Under the pieces are notes generated by a model. The model ran no database searches. It saw only the letters and a program-made list of their open reading frames with translations, and had not been told where the DNA came from. From NCBI GenBank assembly GCA_002437415.1, contig DJPL01000042.1, forward strand, positions 89,332-153,331: a DNA stretch of 64,000 bases, read 5' to 3'. Made by a program: the position numbers and the translations under genes. The DNA is from Ruminococcaceae bacterium UBA6413 (GTDB lineage Bacteria > Bacillota > Clostridia > Oscillospirales > Ruminococcaceae). Shown here piece after piece: positions 1 through 9,263 of this stretch (the first letter of the stretch is position 1; each line of letters starts with the position of its first letter).

Positions 1-74
1 GGGGGGGGGCTCTATAAAAGCACCTCTGTAAGTAATGCACAATATCTCTGCGTAAAATTCAATATGGTTATTAA

Positions 75-110
75 GGCATAGTCCATGTATGGTGGACTGT
101 GCCTTTTTGT
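75..110 (+). terminator. Rho-independent terminator of an upstream transcript
   Basis: An 11-bp stem (75-85 with 93-103, one T-G pair) closes a short loop and is followed by TTTTTG. It lies just before the 138 gene, so it most likely ends a transcript entering from outside the window. No convincing promoter for the 138 gene is visible in bases 1-74, which begin with a run of nine G. Confidence 0.75.
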
Positions 111-137
111 ATTTTAAAAGGAAAGAGGTATGAATTT

Positions 138-2468
138 ATGAAAGTGAAAAAGTGGCTGCTGGGGCTTATAACCTTTGCGGCAATGACTGTGCTGTGCGCT
201 GTGTGCGCGGGGGCGGAGACTTATGGAGACTATGAGTACTATGTGCGTGATGATCAAACAGTATGTATTTGGTCATATACAGGAAAAGATAAAGTCGTAA
301 ATATACCCGAAGAGATTGATGGTAAAAAGGTTGGTGTAATTGGAGAATTTGCATTTATTGCCAATGACGTGGAGATTGTTAATATTCCTAATTCTGTTAC
401 ACGTTTAGCCGGCAGATGCTTTCATAAATGCAGTAATTTACGAGAAATAAATATTCCTGAAAGCGTGTCCAATATCGTAGGTGTTCCGATTATAGAATGC
501 CCATCAGTTGAACAAATAAATGTTTCAGAAAAAAATAACTATTATCGTTCTGTCGATGGCGTTTTATTTTCAAAAGACATGAGTCAATTGATATACTATC
601 CGTCAAATAAAGATGGTGATAGTTACAAAGTACCTGATGAAGTAAAAGAATTTTCGCCATGCGCTGACAATGGAGCTTTTAATTATAATCAAAATCTAAA
701 ATCTGTAACATTAAATGCAAATATAAACTTATCTTCTTGGAATTTTCCACGTTCTTCATTTGATTATGCAAGTAAATTGGAAGCAATATATGTTGACAGC
801 AAAAATCCTTACCTTACTTCCGATAACGGAATTTTATACTCCAAAGACAAAACAATATTAGTCAGTTATCCGGCTAATTGCAGTCAAACAAGATATATAA
901 TGCCGGATAATGTTAGTACGATGTCTGAAAATGCGTTTTATGGTGCAAAAAATTTAAAAGAAATACAACTTTCTAAAAAATTCGAGATTAGAGTATATGG
1001 CGTGCAATTTTTCTTGGGCTGTCGAAATTTAGAAAGTATAAGTGTTCCTGAATCTAATTCGGAATTATATTCAGTTGACGGAGTTTTATTTAGAAAACAT
1101 GACAGTGATGATCTTGATAACCCGTGTCTTATAAGTTATCCTCAAAATAAAAGCGACTCAAAGTACGAAGTTCCTAAAACCGTAAAATCTATAGAGCCGA
1201 GGGCTTTCGAGGGCAACACGAATTTGTCGACTGTTATAATACCGGATAATGTTACAGAAATTAAATTATGTGCTTTTATGGATTGCAGATCACTTAGTAA
1301 AGTTGTCTTACCGAGTAACTTGAAAGAAATTTCATACTCTGCTTTTAGGAATTGTTCTTCTTTGACCGATATAGATATCCCATCAAGTGTTACAACAGTA
1401 TCAATTTGTGCGTTTTATAATTGCCGCTCTCTCAAAAATGTAACAATACCTTTCAATGTGACGAAAATAGAATACCACGCCTTTGGATACAGTGATTCAG
1501 ATATTTCTGATAATGACGATTCTCAAAAGATAAACGGCTTCAAAATCTACTGCTATCCCGGTACAGCCGGCGAACAATATGCCAAAGATAACGGCTTTGA
1601 TTATATGTTGCTTGACAAGTTTGCACATGCAAAAGTAAACGGCGCAAAGCTCACAGGCAGAGCCGCAGATGCCCTCCGCATAAACTGGACGAAAAACGCA
1701 AATGCTGACGGCTACATAGTAGAAATGTATCAGAACGGCAAGTGGGCGCGTGTCGGCAAGATTACAAACAACAGCACGACAACATTTAGGAAAGCAGGTC
1801 TTAAGGCTTCTACCGTATACAAGTTCAGAGTTAAGGCATACAAGATGTGTGGCACAACTGCGGTCTACAGCGCGTACAGCTCGACTGTTGCTGCAAGAAC
1901 AAATCCGTCTGTTATAAAGGGTGCAAAGCTCGGCGGCAGAGCGGCAGACGCGCTGAGGATAAACTGGACTAAGAATGCTTCGGCTGACGGCTACATTGTT
2001 GAAATGTATCAGGGTAACAAGTGGGTGCGTGTCGGCAAGATAACAAGCAACAGCACGACCACATTCAGAAAAGCGGGTTTTAAGGCTTCAAGCGTATACA
2101 AGTTCAGAGTAAGAGCGTACAAGATGAGCGGTAAGACCGCACTTTACGGCAACTACAGTGCAATGGTAACAGCAAGAACAAACCCGTCTGTAATGAAAGG
2201 TGTTAAAATCGGCGGTAAGGCTAAGGACGCACTCAGGGTAAACTGGACTAAGAATAGTTCCGCACAGGGTTACATTGTTGAGATGTACAAGGGTGGCAAA
2301 TGGGTAAGAGTTGCCAAGATAACAAATAACAGCACTACTACATTCAGAAAGGCAGGACTTGCAAAGAACACAACTTACAAGTTCAGGGTCAAGGCTTACT
2401 ATATGAGCGGAAAAACCGCACTTTACGGCAATTACGGAAGTGTCAGCGGAAAGACTGCGGCGAAGTAA
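138..2468 (+). CDS. Secreted BspA-like leucine-rich-repeat protein with three C-terminal Fn3-like units
   Basis: Predicted extracellular protein of 776 residues. It starts with a signal peptide: MKVKK followed by a hydrophobic stretch ending near CAGAE. Residues about 40-480 carry BspA-type (LRR_5) repeats, seen as recurring phrases such as IPNSVTRLAGRCF and IPDNVTEIKLCAFMDC. From about residue 502, three near-identical 93-residue units follow (INWTKN..GYIVEMY..KW.RVGKIT), which read as fibronectin type III-like folds. There is no LPXTG motif or C-terminal membrane anchor, so the protein is probably released or held non-covalently. BspA-like proteins in other bacteria are adhesins or carbohydrate/host-binding proteins; the ligand here is unknown. 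The ATG at 138 was chosen because AAAGGAAAGAGG lies 9 bases upstream and the signal peptide begins there; an in-frame alternative at 99 adds only 13 unlikely residues. The LRR half is clearly more AT-rich than the Fn3 half. Confidence 0.85.
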   Translation: MKVKKWLLGLITFAAMTVLCAVCAGAETYGDYEYYVRDDQTVCIWSYTGKDKVVNIPEEIDGKKVGVIGEFAFIANDVEIVNIPNSVTRLAGRCFHKCSNLREINIPESVSNIVGVPIIECPSVEQINVSEKNNYYRSVDGVLFSKDMSQLIYYPSNKDGDSYKVPDEVKEFSPCADNGAFNYNQNLKSVTLNANINLSSWNFPRSSFDYASKLEAIYVDSKNPYLTSDNGILYSKDKTILVSYPANCSQTRYIMPDNVSTMSENAFYGAKNLKEIQLSKKFEIRVYGVQFFLGCRNLESISVPESNSELYSVDGVLFRKHDSDDLDNPCLISYPQNKSDSKYEVPKTVKSIEPRAFEGNTNLSTVIIPDNVTEIKLCAFMDCRSLSKVVLPSNLKEISYSAFRNCSSLTDIDIPSSVTTVSICAFYNCRSLKNVTIPFNVTKIEYHAFGYSDSDISDNDDSQKINGFKIYCYPGTAGEQYAKDNGFDYMLLDKFAHAKVNGAKLTGRAADALRINWTKNANADGYIVEMYQNGKWARVGKITNNSTTTFRKAGLKASTVYKFRVKAYKMCGTTAVYSAYSSTVAARTNPSVIKGAKLGGRAADALRINWTKNASADGYIVEMYQGNKWVRVGKITSNSTTTFRKAGFKASSVYKFRVRAYKMSGKTALYGNYSAMVTARTNPSVMKGVKIGGKAKDALRVNWTKNSSAQGYIVEMYKGGKWVRVAKITNNSTTTFRKAGLAKNTTYKFRVKAYYMSGKTALYGNYGSVSGKTAAK
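1641..2460 (+). repeat. Three tandem 279-bp coding repeats (Fn3-like units)
   Basis: Units begin at about 1641, 1920 and 2199. Each encodes 93 residues with the same order of motifs (INWTKN or VNWTKN, GYIVEMY, NSTTTFRKAG, YKFRV.AY). The last unit is slightly shorter and ends the protein. The close similarity suggests recent duplication or ongoing homogenisation. Confidence 0.9.
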
Positions 2469-2487
2469 ATACTGAACTGAATAAAGA

Positions 2488-2526
2488 TAAAATGAGCATC
2501 GGGTTTATATCGGTGCTCATTTTTTG
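2488..2526 (+). terminator. Rho-independent terminator after the BspA-like gene
   Basis: A 10-bp stem (2492-2501 with 2511-2520, one T-G pair) is followed by a T run. It separates the BspA-like gene from the replication-loader operon. Confidence 0.85.
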
Positions 2527-2570
2527 TCTGACGGAATGACAGCAAATTATAGAGTTTTTTTATAAAAGTA

Positions 2571-2599
2571 GTGCAATTTCGTGTCAACTGTGGTATAAT
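2571..2599 (+). promoter_or_regulatory. Sigma-A-type promoter with extended -10 for the dnaD-domain operon
   Basis: TATAAT at 2594-2599 is preceded by TGG (extended -10). A weak -35, GTGCAA, sits 17 bases upstream at 2571-2576. The first gene starts 45 bases downstream. Confidence 0.6.
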
Positions 2600-2644
2600 T
2601 ATAAGGTATATTTAAATCTAAAAACAGATAAAAACGGAGCGATT

Positions 2645-3664
2645 ATGAGTTACATGATAAATCTCGGCAGCTGGGGCAGTATTTTTGCAGTGCCCTCAGA
2701 TGTCGTTGACAAATACATAAAGATAGCGAGCGGGAGCAGTATCAAGGTTTTGCTGTATTTCCTGCGTCACAGCGGAGAACAGCTCAGTGACGGCGAGATA
2801 TCCGATGCACTTTCGATGGCGGCGGAGGACGTAAAGGACGCGCTTTCTTTTTGGGAGCAGGTCGGACTGCTATCTCAAAATCATGGCATTTACGAGCCGA
2901 AGCAGGGAGCACCCGCTTCAAAGCCGCAGGCGAAAGAGCCTGTTATGTCCGCTGTATCGGCGAGCGTAACAATTCCGCAGGGCGTTACGGCGCAACAGGC
3001 TGAATTTGCCGCAGTAAAGGCGGCGGCTTTACGTTCACCCGAATTTTCACCGGCAGAGATAGCGGACACGGTAAGGAAAGACGACAAGGTCGATTTTCTT
3101 TTCAAGACCTGCGAAACGCTTTACGGCAGACCGCTTAAGCACACCGAGCAGAACGCTCTTATCACGATAACAGAGCATATCGGGCTTCCGACCGAGGTCG
3201 CGCTTATGATGGTCGATTACTGCTTTTCAATTAACAGATCATCGCCCGCATATCTTAAGGAAACAGCGATGAACTGGATGGAAAACGGCATAAACGACCT
3301 TGCCGCCGCCGAAAGACAGATATCAATGCTGCAGTCGAAAAACATCGCCGAAAGCTCCGTCAAGTCTATGTTCGGAATAAACAGGGCATTGACGCAGAAA
3401 GAAAAGGATTTTGTCGATTTATGGTATAACGTATGGAGCTTCAATTCCGAAATGGTAAAGCTGGCTTACGAGATCAATGTCAACGCAAAGGGGCAGTTCG
3501 CTTTCCCGTATATCAGCAAGATACTTGAAAACTGGCACGCAAAGGGAATTACGACCGAACAGCAGGTAAACGACGAAAAGAATAGCAGACCGATCTCTAC
3601 CGAGAACAATTCATCGTTTGACGCAGAAAAAATCGATGATATGCTGCTTGAAGATTATACATAA
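2645..3664 (+). CDS. DnaD-domain replication protein
   Basis: Protein of 339 residues. The N-terminal ~80 residues resemble the winged-helix DDBH1 part of DnaD (ISDALSMAAEDVKDALSFWE), then comes an Ala/Pro-rich linker. Two DnaB_2/DnaD-like helical modules follow, at about 146-225 (ETLYGRPLKHTEQNALITI, YLKETAMNWMENGI) and 243-320 (LTQKEKDFVDLWYNVWSFN, FPYISKILENWHAKG). The second carries the YIxxILxxW signature of the family. DnaD-type proteins remodel DNA and help load the replicative helicase in Firmicutes. The next gene, 9 bases downstream, is a DnaI/DnaC-type helicase loader, which supports the role. Start ATG lies behind AACGGAGCG. Confidence 0.88.
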   Translation: MSYMINLGSWGSIFAVPSDVVDKYIKIASGSSIKVLLYFLRHSGEQLSDGEISDALSMAAEDVKDALSFWEQVGLLSQNHGIYEPKQGAPASKPQAKEPVMSAVSASVTIPQGVTAQQAEFAAVKAAALRSPEFSPAEIADTVRKDDKVDFLFKTCETLYGRPLKHTEQNALITITEHIGLPTEVALMMVDYCFSINRSSPAYLKETAMNWMENGINDLAAAERQISMLQSKNIAESSVKSMFGINRALTQKEKDFVDLWYNVWSFNSEMVKLAYEINVNAKGQFAFPYISKILENWHAKGITTEQQVNDEKNSRPISTENNSSFDAEKIDDMLLEDYT

Positions 3665-3673
3665 GGAGTAAAT

Positions 3674-4663
3674 ATGGCTTATCCGTCAAATTATTATACA
3701 AAAGCACAGGAGATCATTGATAAGCGCCGCTTTGACAACAGCGTCACGATAGAGAGGCGTACAAGAGAGCTGCGCGTAAAAATTCCCGAAATAGGGGAAA
3801 TCGATAAAAAGCTCAGCGGCACGATAGATGTACTGGCTAAAATCATAATCGCCAAAAGTCCCGATACACCTCAGCTTATCGAGAAGCTCAGAGATGAAAA
3901 CCTTGCGCTTCAGGAGAGAATGAGAACACTGCTCAAAAGCCACGGATATCCCGAGGATTATCTTGACCCGATATTCACCTGCAAGAAGTGCTGTGATACC
4001 GGTATCGGCGAACACGGCAGATGTTCATGCTATAACGATGTGCTGAAAATGATAGCGTCAAAGGAGCTTAGCAAAAGCCTGCCTATGGGGCTTACCTGCT
4101 TTGAGAGCTTCGACCTCAGCCTTTACAGCGATCAGCCCAAGGCGGAGCTTAAGAATAAATCACCAAGAGATATAATGAAGCAGAATTATGACTACTGCGT
4201 TTCGTATTCGGAGAATTTTCTCGTGCCGGGTGAGAGTATTTTTATGACAGGCGGAACGGGGCTCGGAAAGACGCATCTTTCCCTGTCGGTCGCAAAGAAG
4301 GTCATTGAAAAGAACTATTCCGTGGTGTACGGCTCAGTACCGGATCTGCTAAGACGGATAGAAAACGCTCACTTCAACAAGACCGAGGACGATGCCGAGG
4401 TAATGAACACGCTTAAGGAATGCGACCTGTTGTTGCTTGACGATCTCGGCGCGGAGTTTGAGTCGCAGTTCTACGTTTCGTGCCTTTATGAGCTGATAAA
4501 CACAAGGCTGAATTACGGCAGACCTACGATAGTCAATACAAATCTTACGGGTACAGAGCTGAAAAAGCGTTACGCCGACAGGATAGTATCACGGCTTTAT
4601 TCTATGAAAACGCTTGTTTTCAGCGGTGATGATATCAGAATGAAGCTTAAAACCAGACGATAA
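3674..4663 (+). CDS. DnaI/DnaC-type AAA+ helicase loader
   Basis: ATP-binding protein of 329 residues. A cysteine cluster at about 101-120 (CKKCCDTG...CSCY) resembles the zinc-binding region of DnaI. An AAA+ core follows with Walker A TGGTGLGKTHLS (about 192-203) and Walker B LLLLDDLGAE (about 252-261); NTRLNYGRPTIVNTN fits the sensor-1 area. IstB transposition helpers share this fold, but the upstream DnaD-domain gene and the absence of an istA transposase favour helicase loading at the origin or during restart. The start ATG follows AAGGAG with good spacing. It shares an operon with its neighbours on both sides. Confidence 0.88.
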   Translation: MAYPSNYYTKAQEIIDKRRFDNSVTIERRTRELRVKIPEIGEIDKKLSGTIDVLAKIIIAKSPDTPQLIEKLRDENLALQERMRTLLKSHGYPEDYLDPIFTCKKCCDTGIGEHGRCSCYNDVLKMIASKELSKSLPMGLTCFESFDLSLYSDQPKAELKNKSPRDIMKQNYDYCVSYSENFLVPGESIFMTGGTGLGKTHLSLSVAKKVIEKNYSVVYGSVPDLLRRIENAHFNKTEDDAEVMNTLKECDLLLLDDLGAEFESQFYVSCLYELINTRLNYGRPTIVNTNLTGTELKKRYADRIVSRLYSMKTLVFSGDDIRMKLKTRR

Positions 4664-4688
4664 ACGATAAAATATAAGGGGTGTATGT

Positions 4689-5975
4689 ATGAGCAGAGGA
4701 GCTGCGGTATTTTTTATTCTCGGCGTGATCGCCGTTGTATTCTCACTTATCTTTCCCGATAATTCAAAACGCAGTGTAAGAAATGCGATTTCGTATTATC
4801 GCGCGGAGGATATCGAAGAAACCGACTACGATTATTTCAGAGAGCGGCTCAGAAGTCCTGTAGAGCTTCCGTTTGAATATTCATTTGACGATAAGGAGTT
4901 CGACAACGGCTTTGAGTATGAATTCAATCCCAATGTCAAGTCGGGATATTATCACAAGCCACAGACCTTGAAATTTGATTGCAGTGACACAATATGGTAT
5001 ACGACTGACGGAACACTGCCCGAAAAGGATAAAACCGCTTATCTTTATGACCCCGAGATCGGTATCCGAATGGAGACCGGCGTAACGAATATCTGTGTCA
5101 GAGCGGAGAAGGACGGCAAGATGAGCCGCGTGTATATAGGTTCTTATGTCATACTCGGTACAACGGAGGACGCGTTTTACGGATACGGGTATAATTCGCT
5201 CGGCAAGTATGACAGGTATATTTATTCCTGCCTTTACAGGGCAATAAGCAACTTTGAAACGAGGTTTGACGTGCCGTTTACGGGTGTGTCTTATCAGCGT
5301 TTGTACAGAATTCTGATGTGCGTAAACTATGACAATCCGCTTCTATTCCAAGCCCCGCTTTCGTTCAGGAGCTGGAGCGGCAGTAAGAATGACGTAAGCT
5401 CAATAGTGCTCGACTACGACTTCACTAAGGCTGAATGCGAATACTACGTTCAGCAGACCGAAAAGAGAGCGACCGAGATATTGGAAAAAGCCGACGGTGC
5501 GGAGTCACTGATCGATTATCTGCTTGATATACATGACGAAATACTGAAAAATGCAGAATATGACTATTCGCTCAAAGGTAACGGAACATATGAGGCGTTC
5601 GGCGTGCTTAATGTCGGAAGCGGTGTATGCGAGTCGTACTCAAGAGCTTATCAGTATCTTTGCCAGTGCATAGCGGTGGATAATATACTGGTAGTCGGAC
5701 TCAGCGACGGCGAGCCGCATATGTGGAATATGGTACAGCTTGACGGCGAGTGGTATCACGCCGACCTTACCTGGGACGACGGCGACAACAATATGATAGA
5801 TTATTATTATTTCTCATTCAACGATAATAACCTTGACGACTACGGACAGAGAAAGATCTCTCCAGAGCTCTCGGAAAACAGTGCTATACTTGATATGTAC
5901 AGCGACTCCAACTATTATCCGATACCGAATGCGATAGGACTAAAATATACAGTAACGAATATGTTTCTGAACTGA
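4689..5975 (+). CDS. Membrane-anchored transglutaminase-like domain protein
   Basis: Protein of 428 residues. Residues about 5-22 form one hydrophobic segment (signal anchor), placing the rest outside the membrane. Residues about 80-150 look like a chitobiase/Fn3-associated beta domain (IWYTTDGTLPEKDKT). A transglutaminase-like core holds the Cys-His-Asp triad in GVCESYSRAYQ (Cys about 314), EPHMWNMV (His about 343) and WYHADLTWDD (Asp about 358). In bacteria this superfamily includes peptidases and cell-envelope crosslinking or processing enzymes; the substrate cannot be read from the sequence. It lies 25 bases after the helicase-loader gene and 27 before a large lipoprotein gene, so co-transcription is likely. 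Being cotranscribed with replication loaders is unusual. Confidence 0.75.
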   Translation: MSRGAAVFFILGVIAVVFSLIFPDNSKRSVRNAISYYRAEDIEETDYDYFRERLRSPVELPFEYSFDDKEFDNGFEYEFNPNVKSGYYHKPQTLKFDCSDTIWYTTDGTLPEKDKTAYLYDPEIGIRMETGVTNICVRAEKDGKMSRVYIGSYVILGTTEDAFYGYGYNSLGKYDRYIYSCLYRAISNFETRFDVPFTGVSYQRLYRILMCVNYDNPLLFQAPLSFRSWSGSKNDVSSIVLDYDFTKAECEYYVQQTEKRATEILEKADGAESLIDYLLDIHDEILKNAEYDYSLKGNGTYEAFGVLNVGSGVCESYSRAYQYLCQCIAVDNILVVGLSDGEPHMWNMVQLDGEWYHADLTWDDGDNNMIDYYYFSFNDNNLDDYGQRKISPELSENSAILDMYSDSNYYPIPNAIGLKYTVTNMFLN

Positions 5976-6002
5976 CGCTTTATAATTAAAGGAAGTGATC
6001 AA

Positions 6003-8585
6003 TTGAAAAAAATATTTATAAAAATACTGGCGGTTGCATTGGCTTCAGCGCTGATGCTGACATCACTCAGCGCCTGCTCCGTAAACGATAATGACAAGGA
6101 CAGGGAAGAGCATAATTTCGCGGAAATGAAGTCGGACAGCGAGCTTGCTTACAACACCAAGGGTGAGTTCTCGGTCAATGTGTCTGCCGACAATATCACG
6201 CTTAATAAAGATATCAGCGCCGACAGTGTAAAAGTATTCTATTCATATATCGACAGCGACAAGCTTCCTGATATTGACGCATCGCAGGCGGTAAAGCTGA
6301 ACACTGACGAATACTCGGCGGTGTACGCAAAGGTCACATCGCTTACGGTCAATTCGGGGCACTCGGCAACGGTCGCTTTCAGCGACAGCAGGTTCAGCGA
6401 AAATCAACCGGATTGCTTCTTTGTGCTGTTTGATAAGAAGACCAACGCTTCGGGAAGGTATCTTGTTTCGATGATACCCGTAAAGTATACGGCATATTCG
6501 CTTGTCAGCGATACTACACAGATACGCTCGGAAAGCACAAGCAACAAATTTAAGCTGACGCTCGACAAAAGCAGCTTTGCAAGCGAGGTTACGGCGGATG
6601 ATATTGTGCTGTCGGGCGGCTTTGAAAACTGCGAAATAAGCGATATTGAAAAGGTCGGCGACAATACGCTGTCATTCGTGATAAATTCGGACAGCGGCTA
6701 TAATTCGGATGATGACGGCTGTATAACCGTTAAGCGCAGAGCTATCACAGACGCGGCAGTCGATGTGTCTACTGCGGTGGATATAGTATCGCCGTCGGTC
6801 GTTTTCCAATCAAACGACTTTGAGGCTTCGACAAATTACGCAAGAATACACATTTCCCTTGTTGACTGCACATTCAGCGACAGTGTTCAGGTAAGTATGT
6901 TCGGCTGTGATGACAACAGCGTTGAGATAACACGCTTTGACAGAGTGTCGGCAAATGACGGAGTATTGTATCTTTCGTTTGATACGGAAGCACCGTCCAA
7001 GGCAATTGCGCTTATATCCGGCTGTACATTCAGCATTAAGGACAGTGCACTGAGTATAAATTATCCGCTGGATTTTAACGTATCACCCAGATCTCCCGAT
7101 GTAAGCGCGGTTATTACAAAGGTCGAGGAGAACGGCTCGGACTTCAGGGTAACGGCACAGTTCAGCGTTGTAGACGGCACATTCAACGTTATTAGCAAGA
7201 ACAGCTTTATATTCAGCGGCGACTATTCAAAAGCGGTTATAACATCAATAACGGCACAGGACGATATGGCTACTGTCTGCTTTGATATACCTAAAACCTC
7301 GTCGGCGGAAAACGCGGAGTTGTACGGCACTGTCGGTATACGCTCGGGCGCTGTTATGAGCCGCTGGGGCATACAAACGAATATCGCGGCATTCCCGCTG
7401 TATTACAGCGCCGCCGAGCAGGACAGCGATGATATCGATAATGCCGATTATGATGAGTTGCACGATATGCTCACAGCTATGAATGAATATTTCGGTACGA
7501 TCGGCATCGGCAATGAGCTTTCGCTTGACGGACTGTCTGCGGCGACAGTCGGAAGCGGTACGTTTGACGAATATTACGCAAAGCTCAGCGATAAGTACGG
7601 CTATATCTACAGATCTGTGAAGAGAACAAATGAGCTTCTCGGCTCTGACAGAATAACATCCGGAACAGAAATTACAGAGGATATGTACAGCGTTGAGAGA
7701 TATATGAACGATCTTTTAGCAATGCATACTCTCATACGTCCTGTTTGTGACAGCACGGCAAAGCTGTTTGCAATATATGACCGTATGAGTACGACAATGG
7801 ATACCCAGGAGCTTGAAACTCTCAGCTCCGAGGCAAAGGAGCTTACTGCTAAGATAACGGCTGTATATTCGGCTAAGGTCAAGGGCATATCCTACAGCAA
7901 GCTGCTTGAGCGTATCATTTCCGGGTACACAGACGGTGCGCTTGATTCTTTTGACGCGCTGTGTGATAATATCTATAACTGGTATCCCGAGGGAGTCAGC
8001 GATAAAAAGATGTTCAGAAGTATGTCGCTTAGCGTAATTATCAATGCGGCGGTTATTGAGTATATTTCGACCTCAGGGAATGAGAGCAATGCAGATGAGT
8101 TTGCAGGGATATGTAACAGCCTGACGACCCTTGACAGCTATCTTGACGCACATAATGTAAACAGCGGTGAAAGCGGCAGAATACTGAGTACGACGCTTGG
8201 CAGAACATTCAGTCTGCAAAAGGTAAACTCGTTATTGTCAGACCCTACAAATGAAATAACGCTTTCCGAAATTTCACTGCTTGAGAATTATATGAACAAA
8301 GACAGCTCCATGGAAAATGAGCTTATAAATGTCGGCTTTGATGTTTCATCTGTGAGATATATAGTATGCGCCGACAGCAATATAACAAGCAGGTCACAGG
8401 CAGAGCAGGGTCGGCATATGTATTCGTTTGTAAGGCGTGCGACATTGTATGACCTGACCGTTTCTCAGACGGTAAACGAGATGGAATACTGTAATTACTA
8501 TTACAGCATCGAAATTGACGATAACGGAAAGCCGACAGCCGTACCGTATGTCAACGTTTATTACAGGCTTTATACGCTTAAGTGA
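6003..8585 (+). CDS. Large lipoprotein of unknown function
   Basis: Not recognised. The protein has 860 residues. It starts at a TTG behind GGAAGTG and has a lipoprotein signal peptide: KKIFIK, a hydrophobic core, then lipobox LSAC with the cysteine near residue 25. It should therefore be tethered to the outer face of the membrane. The first ~490 residues appear to be successive beta-rich modules with repeated phrases on Ser/Asp-rich backgrounds (NITLNKDISADSVKV, FTVTA-like strands). The last ~370 residues look alpha-helical. No catalytic motif is apparent. It follows the transglutaminase-like gene by 27 bases, suggesting the two work together at the envelope; this is inference from position only. 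Confidence 0.7.
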   Translation: MKKIFIKILAVALASALMLTSLSACSVNDNDKDREEHNFAEMKSDSELAYNTKGEFSVNVSADNITLNKDISADSVKVFYSYIDSDKLPDIDASQAVKLNTDEYSAVYAKVTSLTVNSGHSATVAFSDSRFSENQPDCFFVLFDKKTNASGRYLVSMIPVKYTAYSLVSDTTQIRSESTSNKFKLTLDKSSFASEVTADDIVLSGGFENCEISDIEKVGDNTLSFVINSDSGYNSDDDGCITVKRRAITDAAVDVSTAVDIVSPSVVFQSNDFEASTNYARIHISLVDCTFSDSVQVSMFGCDDNSVEITRFDRVSANDGVLYLSFDTEAPSKAIALISGCTFSIKDSALSINYPLDFNVSPRSPDVSAVITKVEENGSDFRVTAQFSVVDGTFNVISKNSFIFSGDYSKAVITSITAQDDMATVCFDIPKTSSAENAELYGTVGIRSGAVMSRWGIQTNIAAFPLYYSAAEQDSDDIDNADYDELHDMLTAMNEYFGTIGIGNELSLDGLSAATVGSGTFDEYYAKLSDKYGYIYRSVKRTNELLGSDRITSGTEITEDMYSVERYMNDLLAMHTLIRPVCDSTAKLFAIYDRMSTTMDTQELETLSSEAKELTAKITAVYSAKVKGISYSKLLERIISGYTDGALDSFDALCDNIYNWYPEGVSDKKMFRSMSLSVIINAAVIEYISTSGNESNADEFAGICNSLTTLDSYLDAHNVNSGESGRILSTTLGRTFSLQKVNSLLSDPTNEITLSEISLLENYMNKDSSMENELINVGFDVSSVRYIVCADSNITSRSQAEQGRHMYSFVRRATLYDLTVSQTVNEMEYCNYYYSIEIDDNGKPTAVPYVNVYYRLYTLK

Positions 8586-8640
8586 TTTTTTGCAAAATTA
8601 CTGTTCGGTTTCTATTTTGTATTGTAAAGGTGAAAAACTA

Positions 8641-9192
8641 TTGAATTATATAAAAGAAAACACGATCGCGACTGAAAGACTTATTATCAGACCTGTAGCC
8701 GGTTCGGATACGGAAGATATCCACAAATATGCAGGCGATAAGGAAATCAATATGATGCTTTTTCTGCCGAATGATACGGTTGAACAAACCGTAGAATTTG
8801 TCCGGAACGCAGTTCGGGAGTGGGCAAACGAAGAGCCGTCAATCAGAGAATATGTAATGCTGTATAACGACAGGATCATCGGCGGTATCGACCTTGAAAC
8901 GCTTGATGAAAGCACTTATGAAATAGGTTGGGTAGTAAGCAAGGAGTACAGGAACAACGGGTTTGTAACCGAGGCGGGCAACGCGCTTATCGGGTATGCG
9001 TTTGATGTGCTGTCGGCAAAAAAGGTGATAGCTCATTGCGACATAAGAAACAGTGCATCGGAAAAAGTGATGAAAAAGCTCGGAATGACACTTACAGATA
9101 ACAGCGGCACACGGTTTTACGAAAGGACGGGTGTGACATCGGGAGAGCTTACATATTCTATCGATAAGTCGGATTATGAAGGTAACGAATAA
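8641..9192 (+). CDS. GNAT-family N-acetyltransferase (RimJ/RimL type)
   Basis: Protein of 183 residues with the acetyltransferase_3 pattern. It opens with TERLIIRPV, has a central sheet ending in EIGWVVSKEYRNNGFVTEA (the acetyl-CoA pyrophosphate loop), and closes with CDIRNSASEKVMKKLGM, typical of RimJ/RimL-like enzymes. It transfers acetyl from acetyl-CoA to an amine; the acceptor is unknown, with N-terminal residues of proteins or small amines typical for the family. The TTG at 8641 was chosen because AAAGGTG lies 9 bases upstream; the open frame extends back into the previous gene but without a suitable start. A 55-base gap follows the lipoprotein gene. Confidence 0.85.
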   Translation: MNYIKENTIATERLIIRPVAGSDTEDIHKYAGDKEINMMLFLPNDTVEQTVEFVRNAVREWANEEPSIREYVMLYNDRIIGGIDLETLDESTYEIGWVVSKEYRNNGFVTEAGNALIGYAFDVLSAKKVIAHCDIRNSASEKVMKKLGMTLTDNSGTRFYERTGVTSGELTYSIDKSDYEGNE

Positions 9193-9215
9193 TTCTGCGG
9201 TGTGATTTACAATAG

Positions 9216-9245
9216 TAAAAACGGGGCTGTATAAACAGTCCCGTT
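9216..9245 (-). terminator. Rho-independent terminator for the 9264-9557 gene
   Basis: Stem AACGGGACTGT on the minus strand pairs across a short loop at 9220-9245 and is followed on that strand by TTTTT. It may also stop the converging plus-strand acetyltransferase transcript. Confidence 0.7.
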
Positions 9246-9263
9246 AAATATTAGCGTTAAAGA

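Noticed and set aside
1..9. Run of nine G at the window start
   Set aside because: Could suggest a phase-variable tract, but no gene or promoter is attached within the window and it lies at the edge, where assembly artefacts are common.
3674..4663. IstB-type transposition helper
   Set aside because: The AAA+ core is similar, but the cysteine cluster, the DnaD-domain partner and the absence of a transposase or inverted repeats favour a helicase loader.
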